Source: an uncultured Candidatus Thioglobus sp. (GTDB taxonomy: Bacteria > Pseudomonadota > Gammaproteobacteria > PS1 > Pseudothioglobaceae). Taken from it: a DNA stretch of 52,269 nt. Of this stretch, positions 24,515-33,331 are shown piece after piece. Position 1 is the stretch's first letter; every line of letters starts with the position of its first letter. The notes under the pieces were generated by a model. That model searched no databases and had not been told where the DNA came from. It was given only the letters and a program-made list of their open reading frames with translations. Both the position numbers and the translations under genes were made by a program. Location of the stretch: positions 1 to 52,269 of the forward strand of contig CAJQTP010000009.1 in the NCBI GenBank assembly GCA_905620445.1, in the 5' to 3' direction.

Positions 24515-25408
24515 TTACTTAGAGTTTCCTGCTCTTTTTTCTAATGCTTTTATCCTGTCTTCTAAAGGAGGGTGAGAAGACCAAAGTTCACGCCATCCAG
24601 TTTTAGGTTTTTCACCAATCCCAAAGGCTGCTAACTGCTCAGGAAGAGCTTCAGGTTCTTTTTGACCGAGGCGCTTTAAAGCATTTATCATATTTTGATT
24701 GCCTGCAAGATCAGCGCCACCTGTATCTGCAACATATTCTCTTTTTCTAGAAAAATACATAACAATTACGCTTGCTAAAATTGATAGAATGATTTGCGCA
24801 AAAATTGTTGTTACAAAATATCCGATGCCATGGCCGCGTTGATTTTTTAGAATAACTCGGTCTACAACATGGCCAATGACCCTTGAGAAGAAAATAACGA
24901 AAGTATTAACCACTCCTTGGATCAGAGTTAAGGTGACCATATCTCCATTAGCAACATGACTCATTTCATGACCGACGACTGCCTCGATTTCACCTTGAGT
25001 CATACTATCAAGTAAGCCTTGGGAGACTGCAACTAAGGCTTTATTTTTACTTGCTCCCGTTGCAAATGCATTCATTTGAGGAGAAGGGAAGATAGCAACT
25101 TCAGGCATCTTAATGCCAACAATCTTGGATTGCTTTGCGACTATCTCTAAAAGCCATTTTTCAACATTATTAGAAGGACTTTCAATGACTATTGCTCCTG
25201 TCATTCTTTTGGCCATCCATTTGGATATTGCCAGTGAAATAAAGGCGCCTCCAAATCCAAAAATTCCAGAAAAGATGACCAAAGCGTTTAAATTAAGGTC
25301 ACTTCCATTTTCGGCTAAAAGACTTTCTACACCAAGAATTCTAAGAGTTACACTTAGAATTACCATGATAGCAATGTTGGTTAATAGAAAGAGAAATATT
25401 CTTTGCAT
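24515..25408 (-). CDS. htpX: Protease HtpX homolog
   Basis: 'VVGHEMSHVANGDMVTLTLIQG', four TM segments, 'SSHPPLEDRIKAL'. Confidence 0.96.
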   Translation of the reverse strand: MQRIFLFLLTNIAIMVILSVTLRILGVESLLAENGSDLNLNALVIFSGIFGFGGAFISLAISKWMAKRMTGAIVIESPSNNVEKWLLEIVAKQSKIVGIKMPEVAIFPSPQMNAFATGASKNKALVAVSQGLLDSMTQGEIEAVVGHEMSHVANGDMVTLTLIQGVVNTFVIFFSRVIGHVVDRVILKNQRGHGIGYFVTTIFAQIILSILASVIVMYFSRKREYVADTGGADLAGNQNMINALKRLGQKEPEALPEQLAAFGIGEKPKTGWRELWSSHPPLEDRIKALEKRAGNSK

Positions 25409-25535
25409 TATTGGTTCCTTAACTTATTAATTTTTAAGAGCTATATTATAGAAAGAATAGCGTTAGATTATTAAGATATTCTGAGATTTAGTAATGAATT
25501 TCAGAATTTTAAGCTATGCCTTGATCAAGAGCAAA

Positions 25536-26042
25536 TTATTTACCTGGCCACAACATTCGAGTCTCTGTCATGGTGCAGCCAGTTTCGCCTAGCGTAGTCA
25601 GAATTATTTGATAGTTATTGTCTTTAGGGGTAATAATAGTGAAGTCTCCATCAGCGTAACTAGAAACTTGCAGCTCTGGATCGACCTCAAGCTTCAGCTG
25701 AGAGATTTCGGTACAAGTTTGATTATTGACAGATGTAACTAAAACTGTCGAAATATGGCAGTATTCTTCATCAGGAGTGAGAGTTGCTGAAAAAGTCGAT
25801 GATCCATTATTATATTTTTGAGATGATATATGAAGCGATGGAAGTAGCTCAGGATTCGCAGGATGAGCAAATGTAATATTTAAACCATTTAAGTTGTAAG
25901 ACTGCTCGACCTGGTTTAAGTATGATGAGCACGTTTGATTTATCCCTCGCTCGATTGCATCATCAGATAAGCTAGATGCGGAAGCATTCATTGAGAGTAA
26001 TAGAAGTGTTGTTAGTATAATTTTTTTAATGTGCTTCTCCAT
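25536..26042 (-). CDS. Secreted hypothetical protein
   Basis: N-terminal signal peptide 'MEKHIKKIILTTLLLLSMNASA'; no recognised domain. Confidence 0.55.
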   Translation of the reverse strand: MEKHIKKIILTTLLLLSMNASASSLSDDAIERGINQTCSSYLNQVEQSYNLNGLNITFAHPANPELLPSLHISSQKYNNGSSTFSATLTPDEEYCHISTVLVTSVNNQTCTEISQLKLEVDPELQVSSYADGDFTIITPKDNNYQIILTTLGETGCTMTETRMLWPGK

Positions 26043-26198
26043 ATCAAATGCTTATTAGTACTTTGAGTTAACAATATACCCTGTCTTAGAATAATAGAGT
26101 TGATTTATAAATCTAGAGAAATAAATTCTAGAATTTGACTGAACAACCAATTTAAAGTACTTTATAATAAAATTTCAATTAATTTGGGAGTTCTAAAA

Positions 26199-26345
26199 AT
26201 GAAGTTAAGATTATTATTTGTTGCTATGATGGCATTATTAGTTAGTGGTTGTATGGATACTATGATGGCCGTTCCAGCAGCTGCAGTTAGTGGAGTAGGT
26301 ACAGTAGTAGGTGGGATATGGAGCGCTGTAACAAGTATTTTTTAA
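26199..26345 (+). CDS. 48-aa small lipoprotein, entericidin-like in architecture
   Basis: MKLRLLFVAMMALLVSGCMDTMMAVPAAAVSGVGTVVGGIWSAVTSIF; lipobox LVSGC; RBS-like GGGAG upstream; strong terminator downstream; below the ORF-track cutoff. Confidence 0.75.
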   Translation: MKLRLLFVAMMALLVSGCMDTMMAVPAAAVSGVGTVVGGIWSAVTSIF

Positions 26346-26369
26346 AAACTCCCTACATTAGCTAAAATT

Positions 26370-26411
26370 TCCCACAAATGAGCATGTGCTTATTTAGTGG
26401 GATTTTTTTTT
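26370..26411 (+). terminator. Rho-independent terminator after small lipoprotein ORF
   Basis: TCCCACAAATGAGCA TG TGCTTATTTAGTGGGA + T-tract. Confidence 0.85.
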
Positions 26412-26429
26412 GCGTAATCTAAAATTAAT

Positions 26430-26813
26430 TTAATCTTTGTTAGTTAATTCAATTGCAGTTTTTTTATTATCAGCTTGAACTGAGTAAGCGAATTCGTAGC
26501 CTTTTTTTTGTAAGTTTTGCGCGGTCCACTCATTTCCTTTAAAGCCTGGTAATGTAAAAATAATAATTTGAATGATTAACCATAACCAGTGAAGATCCGA
26601 AGCAATTGAAAAATTAAAAAAACCTAATTCACCATAAATTTCGTAATCTACTCCAGCTAAAAATAAGATTATTATAATATATGAGAAAAAAACCTTCCAT
26701 AGGCCTCTAGATATAAACCAGCCAAGGTTTAATGGTATAGCAAGCCATGCGAAGCCAACTTTGACGGGTTTGATTTCTTTTGTCTCGTGTTTGAAGACTC
26801 TATACGAATTCAT
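26430..26813 (-). CDS. DUF2628-like membrane protein
   Basis: 'YRVFKHETKEIKPVKVGFAWLAIPLNLGWFISRGLW' plus TM helices. Confidence 0.65.
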   Translation of the reverse strand: MNSYRVFKHETKEIKPVKVGFAWLAIPLNLGWFISRGLWKVFFSYIIIILFLAGVDYEIYGELGFFNFSIASDLHWLWLIIQIIIFTLPGFKGNEWTAQNLQKKGYEFAYSVQADNKKTAIELTNKD

Positions 26814-26903
26814 TTTGAAATAAGGTTACTAAACTTATAAATAGTATACCAAGAAGAGTGTCAAATTTAAACTTCAAAATCAATACTTTCTGAATAGTGG
26901 GTA

Positions 26904-27860
26904 TTACAAATCTCCTTTAGAGTTTTGCTTCCTGAGAGCCGTAATTGGCTTAAGTGAGTTTGCAGCTTTTGCTTCTCGATGACTTATATATATTGTAGAC
27001 ATAAATATTATTAAGCCTCCAACCCAAGTCCAAGTACCAGGAATTTCAGAAAAAATCATCCATCCCAAAAGAGCCATAATTGGCAGCTTTATAAATTCAA
27101 TAGCCTGCAGGCTAGTAATTTCAACCATTGAGCAAGATTTAGTCCATGAGTAATGGGCTAATGTTCCTAAAATTGCAATTCCCCATAGGTATAGCCAGGT
27201 TTCAAAACTTGGCCACTGCCAAACCGCAACAGCCGGAATAAAAGTAATTGGAATAAGTATTATTACCATCCATGTAATAATTGCTTGTGGCGTGTCAGTA
27301 ATAGTAAGTTTTTTAACGATTAAGGCGTTAAGTGAATGTGCTAAAGCGGCAATAATTGCAAGCATTATTCCAAATGAAAAGCTATTAACCCCAGGCTGGA
27401 CAATTATTAGCATTCCAATAACGCCAAGAATAATTCCAGCGATTCTTCGGGCCTTAATGATTTCACCTAAAAAAATAGTGGCCCCAATCGTTATAAATAT
27501 TGGTTTTGAGAAGCTAATTGCAGTAGCCTGTGCAAGTGGGATGAGAGTTAAGCATGTAAATCCGGCAAGCATTCCAATAGCACCAAAAAAACCTCTCACA
27601 AAAAATAACTTAGTATTATTCATCTTTATTGCCGCTAGGCCAGTAGAAGTCAATATTGGCAGCATTACAATAAAAGCTAGCAGATTTCGAAAAAAAACAA
27701 CTTCAAGAATATGTAAGTTTTCTGATGCTTTTCTAATAAAAATAACCATTATTGAAAAAAAAACTATAGATAAGATGTTTAAAAATATTGCCTTAGTTTG
27801 AGAACTATGCAAATTAAAATATCGAATTATCCAGAGGTTATTAAATAGTTTTTTTATCAA
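26904..27860 (-). CDS. EamA/DMT family transporter
   Basis: Ten hydrophobic segments, duplicated EamA architecture. Confidence 0.88.
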   Translation of the reverse strand: MIKKLFNNLWIIRYFNLHSSQTKAIFLNILSIVFFSIMVIFIRKASENLHILEVVFFRNLLAFIVMLPILTSTGLAAIKMNNTKLFFVRGFFGAIGMLAGFTCLTLIPLAQATAISFSKPIFITIGATIFLGEIIKARRIAGIILGVIGMLIIVQPGVNSFSFGIMLAIIAALAHSLNALIVKKLTITDTPQAIITWMVIILIPITFIPAVAVWQWPSFETWLYLWGIAILGTLAHYSWTKSCSMVEITSLQAIEFIKLPIMALLGWMIFSEIPGTWTWVGGLIIFMSTIYISHREAKAANSLKPITALRKQNSKGDL

Positions 27861-27884
27861 TTGGTGAGATTTCCATATATTTAA

Positions 27885-27905
27885 TATTAGGCTATAACCC
27901 TAATA
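27885..27905. repeat. Third copy of the tRNA-His-flanking hairpin (putative old att boundary)
   Basis: TATTAGGCTATAACCCTAATA, 19/21 identical to TATTAGGCTGAAACCCTAATA at 37751-37771. Confidence 0.6.
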
Positions 27906-28062
27906 AAAGGTGGTTTAACAACTGGAAATATAATCTAGGTTGATGTAATTAATACTAATTATAGTGGTAATATATTCAGTTAATCATGATTTTTTATAGT
28001 TTACAATAATAGCAAAATAGATTTATTACATGCCATTGAAGACTTAATTAAAGATCAGACTA

Positions 28063-29151
28063 ATGAAGCACAAGTTTTATAATATAAGAGGCAAGAGATA
28101 TGCTAAGTTAGGTCAATTAGATGCTGCAATTATTTGCTATGAGAAAGCGATTTCTATTAAGCCAAAATATGTTGAGGCCCATTATAATCTTGGTTTCACG
28201 CATCATAAACTTGGTCAGTTAGATGAGGCTATAAGGAGTTATAAAAAAGTTGTGGCTATTAATCCCGCCTATGCTGAGACTCATAATAATCAAATTCTTA
28301 CCGTTATCTATTTTTTTTCAAATGGGCAGGTTCCTGATGCAATTGATACACTTAAATTACTGATCAAAGATAGTCCTGACGATGCACTTCTCTTTAATAT
28401 GATGGGTGGATGCTTTGTTAGTCTAGGGCAGATTGATATGGCAATTAAGAACTATGAGAAGGCGCTTAATTTATATCCAAATTATGCTATTCCTCAACAT
28501 ATGCTTAATTCATTGACAGGCAATACAAGTAAGGAGCCCCCAAAAGAATATGTAAAAAACCTATTTGATGATTATGCGGAAAAATTTGATGATTCTTTAG
28601 TAGGAGGTTTGCAATACCAGCTTCCATTTATTATCAAAGATATAATCCAAAAAACATCTTCTTCTAAATCTAAGTTTTTAAAAACTATCGACCTCGGTTG
28701 CGGGACTGGTTTATCTGGGAAAGATTTGAGAGAGATTAGTAAGAATTTATCGGGTGTTGATATCTCTGAAAATATGATTTCTAAGGCAAAAGAGCTAAAT
28801 ATTTATGATAATTTATTTGTTGGAGATATTGTTGAAGTTCTTAGCTCAGTTCGGGAAAAATATGACTTATTTGTAGCTCTAGATGTTCTTATTTATGTTG
28901 GTGATGTTGAGTCAATTTTTAAGGTAGTTCGTGAATATTGTCATAGAGAGTCATTATTTGTTTTTTCGATTGAAGTTCAAGAAGAAGATGGCTATTCCCT
29001 TCTAAAAAGTTCAAGATATGCACATTCTGATAGCTATATTATGAACCAAGCTTCTGGTAGTTTTGTATTGATTGATTCGCAAAATGTAAGGCTAAGAAAA
29101 GAAGGTAATAATTGGATCAATGGAAAAATTTATATTTTTAAGGCTTCATAA
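28063..29151 (+). CDS. TPR-repeat protein with C-terminal SAM-dependent methyltransferase domain
   Basis: TPR units 'GQLDAAIICYEKAISIKPKYVEAHYNLGFTHHKLGQ'; 'KTIDLGCGTGLSGKDL' motif I. Confidence 0.88.
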   Translation: MKHKFYNIRGKRYAKLGQLDAAIICYEKAISIKPKYVEAHYNLGFTHHKLGQLDEAIRSYKKVVAINPAYAETHNNQILTVIYFFSNGQVPDAIDTLKLLIKDSPDDALLFNMMGGCFVSLGQIDMAIKNYEKALNLYPNYAIPQHMLNSLTGNTSKEPPKEYVKNLFDDYAEKFDDSLVGGLQYQLPFIIKDIIQKTSSSKSKFLKTIDLGCGTGLSGKDLREISKNLSGVDISENMISKAKELNIYDNLFVGDIVEVLSSVREKYDLFVALDVLIYVGDVESIFKVVREYCHRESLFVFSIEVQEEDGYSLLKSSRYAHSDSYIMNQASGSFVLIDSQNVRLRKEGNNWINGKIYIFKAS

Positions 29152-29171
29152 ACAGTTTTACATCGGCCCAA

Positions 29172-29207
29172 CTGTACGCAAAAGTGTACGTTTTTCTGTA
29201 CCTAAAA
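29172..29207. repeat. Three tandem 12-bp motifs (CTGTACGCAAAA GTGTACGTTTTT CTGTACCTAAAA), candidate integrase arm-type sites
   Basis: Same 12-bp period and pattern as the motifs next to the integrase and pseudo-tRNA. Confidence 0.5.
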
Positions 29208-29216
29208 ATGACTATG

Positions 29217-29248
29217 AAGAGAGGGCGGAACCCCCCTCTTTTTTTGTA
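29217..29248. terminator. Terminator-like hairpin
   Basis: AGAGGG CGGAACC CCCTCT followed by TTTTTTT. Confidence 0.75.
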
Positions 29249-29321
29249 TAACTAGTTAATTGGAGAAACTGAGTTAGATGTGAAATTTAGAAATTCCATT
29301 TAATGTGTGAGGGAGAGTTTA

Positions 29322-30815
29322 TTACTGACCAAGTTCAGCTGCCAGTTCGGCTTCAAACGCCACAAGTTCATCTTCTATCGCTTGCTCTTCTGCCTTTTGT
29401 TCTTCACTGACAGATGTGGGAGCTTTGAAGTCAATTGTTACATACTTTTTAGCAACTTTAGGGAGTAATAACTCAAAAGCAAAATTACCCTGATTCAGCA
29501 AAACCATACCATTAGTCTTTTGTGACATAGAGCTCGATAAATATAAATCGATATCTCCATCTTTATCTAGGTCTCTAAATCGAATATCCTCAATAAAATC
29601 ATTCCATTCATTACCTTCATGGGTTGGTATAAAGTCATCTGGTGCTTCAACTAAGGGAAATATTCCGTGGTCTTTAAACTTCTTGTTACCTAAGTTTTCT
29701 ATGACTTGTATTGCTGTCCCTACATATAAAACACCGGCTCTGCTGTATACAATATCTAGATCACCATCATTATCCAAATCAGCCGCTGAAACTTCAGGAA
29801 CTGAGCCCCATTTCTTTTTATGTTGAGGTAAGCGGGTATTGTTATGCTTGTTAAAATTACCCCTACCATCATTCCAAACAATACCAGTGAAGTCTATACT
29901 CTTCTCAAATTCGTGTGCTCCCAGTAATACGTCTAAATCACCATCACCATCGATATCAGCAAGCTCTAGAGCAAAAGAAAAAATACCTCCACACTTACGT
30001 TTATTTAGATAACCTGTTCCATCATTTATTAAACACCATAAAGCTGTGCCTGTTTTCCAGTTAGTTTCAGTAATAACAACGTCCATATCGCCATCATTAT
30101 CAATATCACCTGTTGCGGCCCCGTGGTTAAATACTTCAAAATTAGAGTGGCTTAGGTGTGTTTTTGATGATTCCAGCCAAGTGCCATTGGATTGGCTTAA
30201 AAAATAGCTATCCCTAAAACCGTTATGGGTACCAACTGCAGTATCAGTGATATAAAAATCAAGAATACTATCATTATTATAATCAGCAACAAGAAGCTGT
30301 CTTCCTAGTGACATTCCACTATCTTCACGTTTATCAATTAGTAGCTGAGGTACGTAAGTAAGTTTGCCTTTTGCATCACCCAAAAACAATGATGGTAATG
30401 GCTTATTCCCTTTACAAGCTCCACCACCACAAAGCCCACCAGTATCCTCCCCAGTCCACTCAACATTATTTGGATTCATAGTGCCTATATAAAGTACATC
30501 ACTGTAACCATCTTTATTGAAGTCTGCCATCTGCCACATCCTTCCAAACCAGTATAACTTTCCTGTTGGATATGGTTTTTGTGGTGGTTTAAAAAAGTCA
30601 ATATTAGGGTCATTTTCAATATCAATACCCGCTAATACTTTTGTGTTTGAACTAGAAGAAGTTGATTGCTCATTATTAGCATTGCCACAGTGGAAGACGA
30701 AATAAGTACCATCCTCAGAAATACTTTTAACTGGCTCACTGCCATCAGGACACGACCCCGCAAAGCTTTGTACTGATAAGAAGGATAAGGCTAAAAGAAG
30801 GCATAGTTTCTTCAT
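29322..30815 (-). CDS. Secreted FG-GAP/VCBS repeat protein
   Basis: Signal peptide 'MKKLCLLLALSFLSVQSFA'; repeated 'DxDxDGDxDxxxx' motifs. Confidence 0.88.
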   Translation of the reverse strand: MKKLCLLLALSFLSVQSFAGSCPDGSEPVKSISEDGTYFVFHCGNANNEQSTSSSSNTKVLAGIDIENDPNIDFFKPPQKPYPTGKLYWFGRMWQMADFNKDGYSDVLYIGTMNPNNVEWTGEDTGGLCGGGACKGNKPLPSLFLGDAKGKLTYVPQLLIDKREDSGMSLGRQLLVADYNNDSILDFYITDTAVGTHNGFRDSYFLSQSNGTWLESSKTHLSHSNFEVFNHGAATGDIDNDGDMDVVITETNWKTGTALWCLINDGTGYLNKRKCGGIFSFALELADIDGDGDLDVLLGAHEFEKSIDFTGIVWNDGRGNFNKHNNTRLPQHKKKWGSVPEVSAADLDNDGDLDIVYSRAGVLYVGTAIQVIENLGNKKFKDHGIFPLVEAPDDFIPTHEGNEWNDFIEDIRFRDLDKDGDIDLYLSSSMSQKTNGMVLLNQGNFAFELLLPKVAKKYVTIDFKAPTSVSEEQKAEEQAIEDELVAFEAELAAELGQ

Positions 30816-30860
30816 AAAACCACTATACCTAAGTAAGATTTAGTTTGAACTACTATTAGG

Positions 30861-30884
30861 GTGCACGCAAAAGGGCACGCAAAA
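30861..30884. repeat. 12-bp tandem direct repeat GTGCACGCAAAA GGGCACGCAAAA
   Basis: Read directly; matches motifs at 37701 and 31142. Confidence 0.7.
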
Positions 30885-30937
30885 GGACTTTTTGTCTTCT
30901 TTTTAGTTCAGTATTAGGCTGAGTCCCTAATAGGAGA

Positions 30938-31053
30938 TGGGGCGAGAAACGGGGCTCGAACCCGCGACAACCGGAATCACAATCCGGGGCTCTACCATCT
31001 GTTCACTTCGTTCACATCCTATTTCACTGCGTGAAAAGGATGGGCTATCCCAC
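30938..31053 (-). pseudogene. tRNA-His pseudogene/att copy interrupted in the D-arm by ~40 nt
   Basis: About 60 nt identical to intact tRNA-His from the 3' CCA to the D-loop ('tggggcgagaaacggggctcgaacccgcgacaaccggaatcacaatccggggctctacca'); then hairpin insert 31002-31041, then acceptor-like 'gggctatcccactata'. Confidence 0.85.
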
Positions 31054-31141
31054 TATAGCAACTAAAAAGGACAATTAGTCCTACAAAACACCAATAATTG
31101 TAACATGCCGGATTGTGCTTTTCAGCGATATTTTGGAGACA

Positions 31142-31163
31142 AGGGCACGGAAAAGGGCACGGA
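31142..31163. repeat. 12-bp tandem motif GGGCACGGAAAA GGGCACGGAT, candidate integrase arm-type site
   Basis: Matches motifs at 30861 and 37701; lies inside the element next to the pseudo-tRNA. Confidence 0.6.
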
Positions 31164-31196
31164 TTTTCCAAGTTGAAAGTAGGGCGGGTAGATTTT

Positions 31197-31457
31197 TCAT
31201 TTAATAACTTCTGCTTCTTGCTCTTCTAACTCCTGTTCTTCAATATCATCTAGATTGCTCTGATGAATGTCCTTGAAGAAATAGTAAGCAATCATAATCC
31301 ACATAGGTGATGTAAGTAGTAAAAATATCCAGTATGCCAATTCAAAAGGCTTTTGAACACCTGCAAATTCTAAACCAATTGCAACAATATATAGTAAGGC
31401 AATTGGAAGTAGTACTGCGGGTATGAAGATTAATATGTCTATGATTTTTTGCTTCAT
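31197..31457 (-). CDS. Small membrane protein, two predicted TM helices, acidic C-terminus
   Basis: Hydrophobicity pattern; 9 nt from next ORF on the same strand. Confidence 0.5.
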   Translation of the reverse strand: MKQKIIDILIFIPAVLLPIALLYIVAIGLEFAGVQKPFELAYWIFLLLTSPMWIMIAYYFFKDIHQSNLDDIEEQELEEQEAEVIK

Positions 31458-31465
31458 ACTAAATA

Positions 31466-31840
31466 TTAGCCTTGAAAACTCACGGCTAAGATAGTAACAA
31501 AGAATAAAGGTACAAATACAAGCAACATCGCCTGTAAAAATGGACTTAATTTACTTGTTTCTCTGTCTTGAGTTAACACATCTGACCTCTGGTTCTTTTC
31601 TAAAGATGCTAGGTCAGACTTAAGCTTTTTTTCATTAAGTCTTTCTTCATCTATAAGAGTTTGAACTCTATATTTGATATACAGAGAATTTGCTTTACCT
31701 CCATCACCCATGCTATCAGCAATAGCTTTAGCATGTATCCCATCCCTGTACCCAATTGATTTAATCTCGTCTAGTACTTTCTTGTACAAGACCTCCTCTT
31801 CGAGTGAAGGAGCCTGATTAAATACGTCTTTAATTCCCAT
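31466..31840 (-). CDS. Hypothetical protein with C-terminal membrane anchor
   Basis: 'YRDGIHAKAIADSMGDGGKANSLYIKYRVQTLIDE' soluble domain then 'FLQAMLLVFVPLFFVTILAVSF' TM. Confidence 0.55.
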   Translation of the reverse strand: MGIKDVFNQAPSLEEEVLYKKVLDEIKSIGYRDGIHAKAIADSMGDGGKANSLYIKYRVQTLIDEERLNEKKLKSDLASLEKNQRSDVLTQDRETSKLSPFLQAMLLVFVPLFFVTILAVSFQG

Positions 31841-31896
31841 AAGCTAATTATAGCTCAAGTAGGAGTAGTTTCTTCATAATAGGATTGTATATCAAC

Positions 31897-31912
31897 TTGG
31901 ACTAAAGTCCAA
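31897..31912. promoter_or_regulatory. Palindrome TTGGACTAAAGTCCAA, possible operator
   Basis: Perfect 7+2+7 inverted repeat between divergent ORFs 31466..31840(-) and 32087..33331(+). Confidence 0.4.
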
Positions 31913-32086
31913 ACTTCGTTTCATCTGTGAGTGAGAGTTTATTAATACTAGTAGCTACATTTTGGGTCCCCCTACCGCCTATCTCTATGTAAATGTATGG
32001 ATGAGGGTGCTACTAAATTAGTATTTAATAATAGTAATTAGTTTAACTTTGAACTATAATTAGTAGTACATAATTAAGTCTTTTTA

Positions 32087-33331
32087 ATGCCTAAACTTAA
32101 CCTCTTTCTTAGCTCCAATAACAGCCATATTAGCGACTCTTGTGAGCTCTTAAGAAAAGAGATTGCTCTCATTAGAAAAGAGCAAACAAAGGCGCTTAAG
32201 CTGCTCTTATGTAACCTTTGTATCCATCCCAATCAATCCATTAGAGTCTCACGAAGTAGAAATTCTTTGGGCACTAAAAGAGGTAATCCTCTAAGTGTTG
32301 GATTTGATGCTTTTAGAAAGGCTTTGGACACTTTGGAGTCAGGTGGATATATCATTCAAGATATTGGCTCCAAGCTTGAAAACAAACAAACCACCATCAT
32401 AACAACGCCCAAGCTTATTGAGTGGTTTCATGCCAATAACTGGACTGAAGATGATATCAAGGTGTTTGATGGACAGTATGTTAGGCTGAGATTGAATGAA
32501 GATAAGAGAAGTTCTATCGATTATGAAGATACTGACTACTCTAGATGGTTAAGCAGCGAGCTCGAGGAATACTCTCACCTTCTAAACAGATGTGACCTAC
32601 ATCTAATGGATGAGGATGGTAATTTAGAGAAAGAGTTTAAAAACCATTGCATTGTAAGAGCCTTTATCAAACATAAGCATCACCCTATCAACGGTGAGTT
32701 TCTATTTGGCGGACGAATGGCGCCGCCTTGGGTTAATCTTTCTAAAGAAGCAAGGAAAAGAATCATCATTAATGGTGAGCCTACTGTTGAGCTCGATAGA
32801 CCCGCGAGTCACATCAATGCGATGTATGAAGTAGTTACCGGAAAGCCCTACCAGGATGGTTATCCCTATGAGTTATTCATTAATGACAGCTTAGTCCCTA
32901 AGCACATTGTAAAGAACCTTGCTTCTTTTATGCAAGGCTCTAAAAGTCCCTTGGGAACTGCGATTTCGGTAGGTAATCATTATAAAAGAGAAGCGGCTAA
33001 ACCAGGTGCTGCTGCTAAAGATATTTTCCAGCATGAAGAATGGTTATCTTATAAGAAGAAGGTAAGCGCCTCCATCATAATTGATAAGTTCCTTACTAAG
33101 CATTCTCTAGTTAAAGACTACTATATGAGAGGTAAGCAGTATGGTGATATGATTCAGTGTTGGGAATCTGATATTGTCTTTGAAGTGGTGATTGAGCTAG
33201 TTAAAAGACGTATTCCAGTGTTGACAGTCTATGATTCATTCATTGTGCAGCTGAGCTACTTAAGTGTACTTGAGGAGCTAATGGATAATGTTAAGTTCAT
33301 TAACAGAAGGAAGCTAGTTGCTCTAGCTTAG
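32087..33331 (+). CDS. Mobile-element protein with family-A-polymerase-like palm motifs (putative replication protein)
   Basis: 'INGEPTVELDRPASHINAMYEVV' resembles motif A; 'PKHIVKNLASFMQG' possible motif B; 'IPVLTVYDSFIV' resembles motif C; N-terminal wHTH-like region. Confidence 0.5.
   Translation: MPKLNLFLSSNNSHISDSCELLRKEIALIRKEQTKALKLLLCNLCIHPNQSIRVSRSRNSLGTKRGNPLSVGFDAFRKALDTLESGGYIIQDIGSKLENKQTTIITTPKLIEWFHANNWTEDDIKVFDGQYVRLRLNEDKRSSIDYEDTDYSRWLSSELEEYSHLLNRCDLHLMDEDGNLEKEFKNHCIVRAFIKHKHHPINGEFLFGGRMAPPWVNLSKEARKRIIINGEPTVELDRPASHINAMYEVVTGKPYQDGYPYELFINDSLVPKHIVKNLASFMQGSKSPLGTAISVGNHYKREAAKPGAAAKDIFQHEEWLSYKKKVSASIIIDKFLTKHSLVKDYYMRGKQYGDMIQCWESDIVFEVVIELVKRRIPVLTVYDSFIVQLSYLSVLEELMDNVKFINRRKLVALA

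Noticed and set aside
25477-25506. ATTCTGA…TCAGAAT inverted repeat near htpX
   Set aside because: Short AT-rich arms with a 16-nt loop and no T-tract; likely chance.
27292-27801. 169-aa plus-strand ORF opposite the EamA transporter
   Set aside because: Antisense shadow of a well-supported transporter gene; composition biased, no domain signature.
28063-29151. TPR repeats considered as a CRISPR-like array
   Set aside because: Repeats are degenerate protein-level TPR units; no regular DNA repeat-spacer structure exists here or elsewhere in the window.
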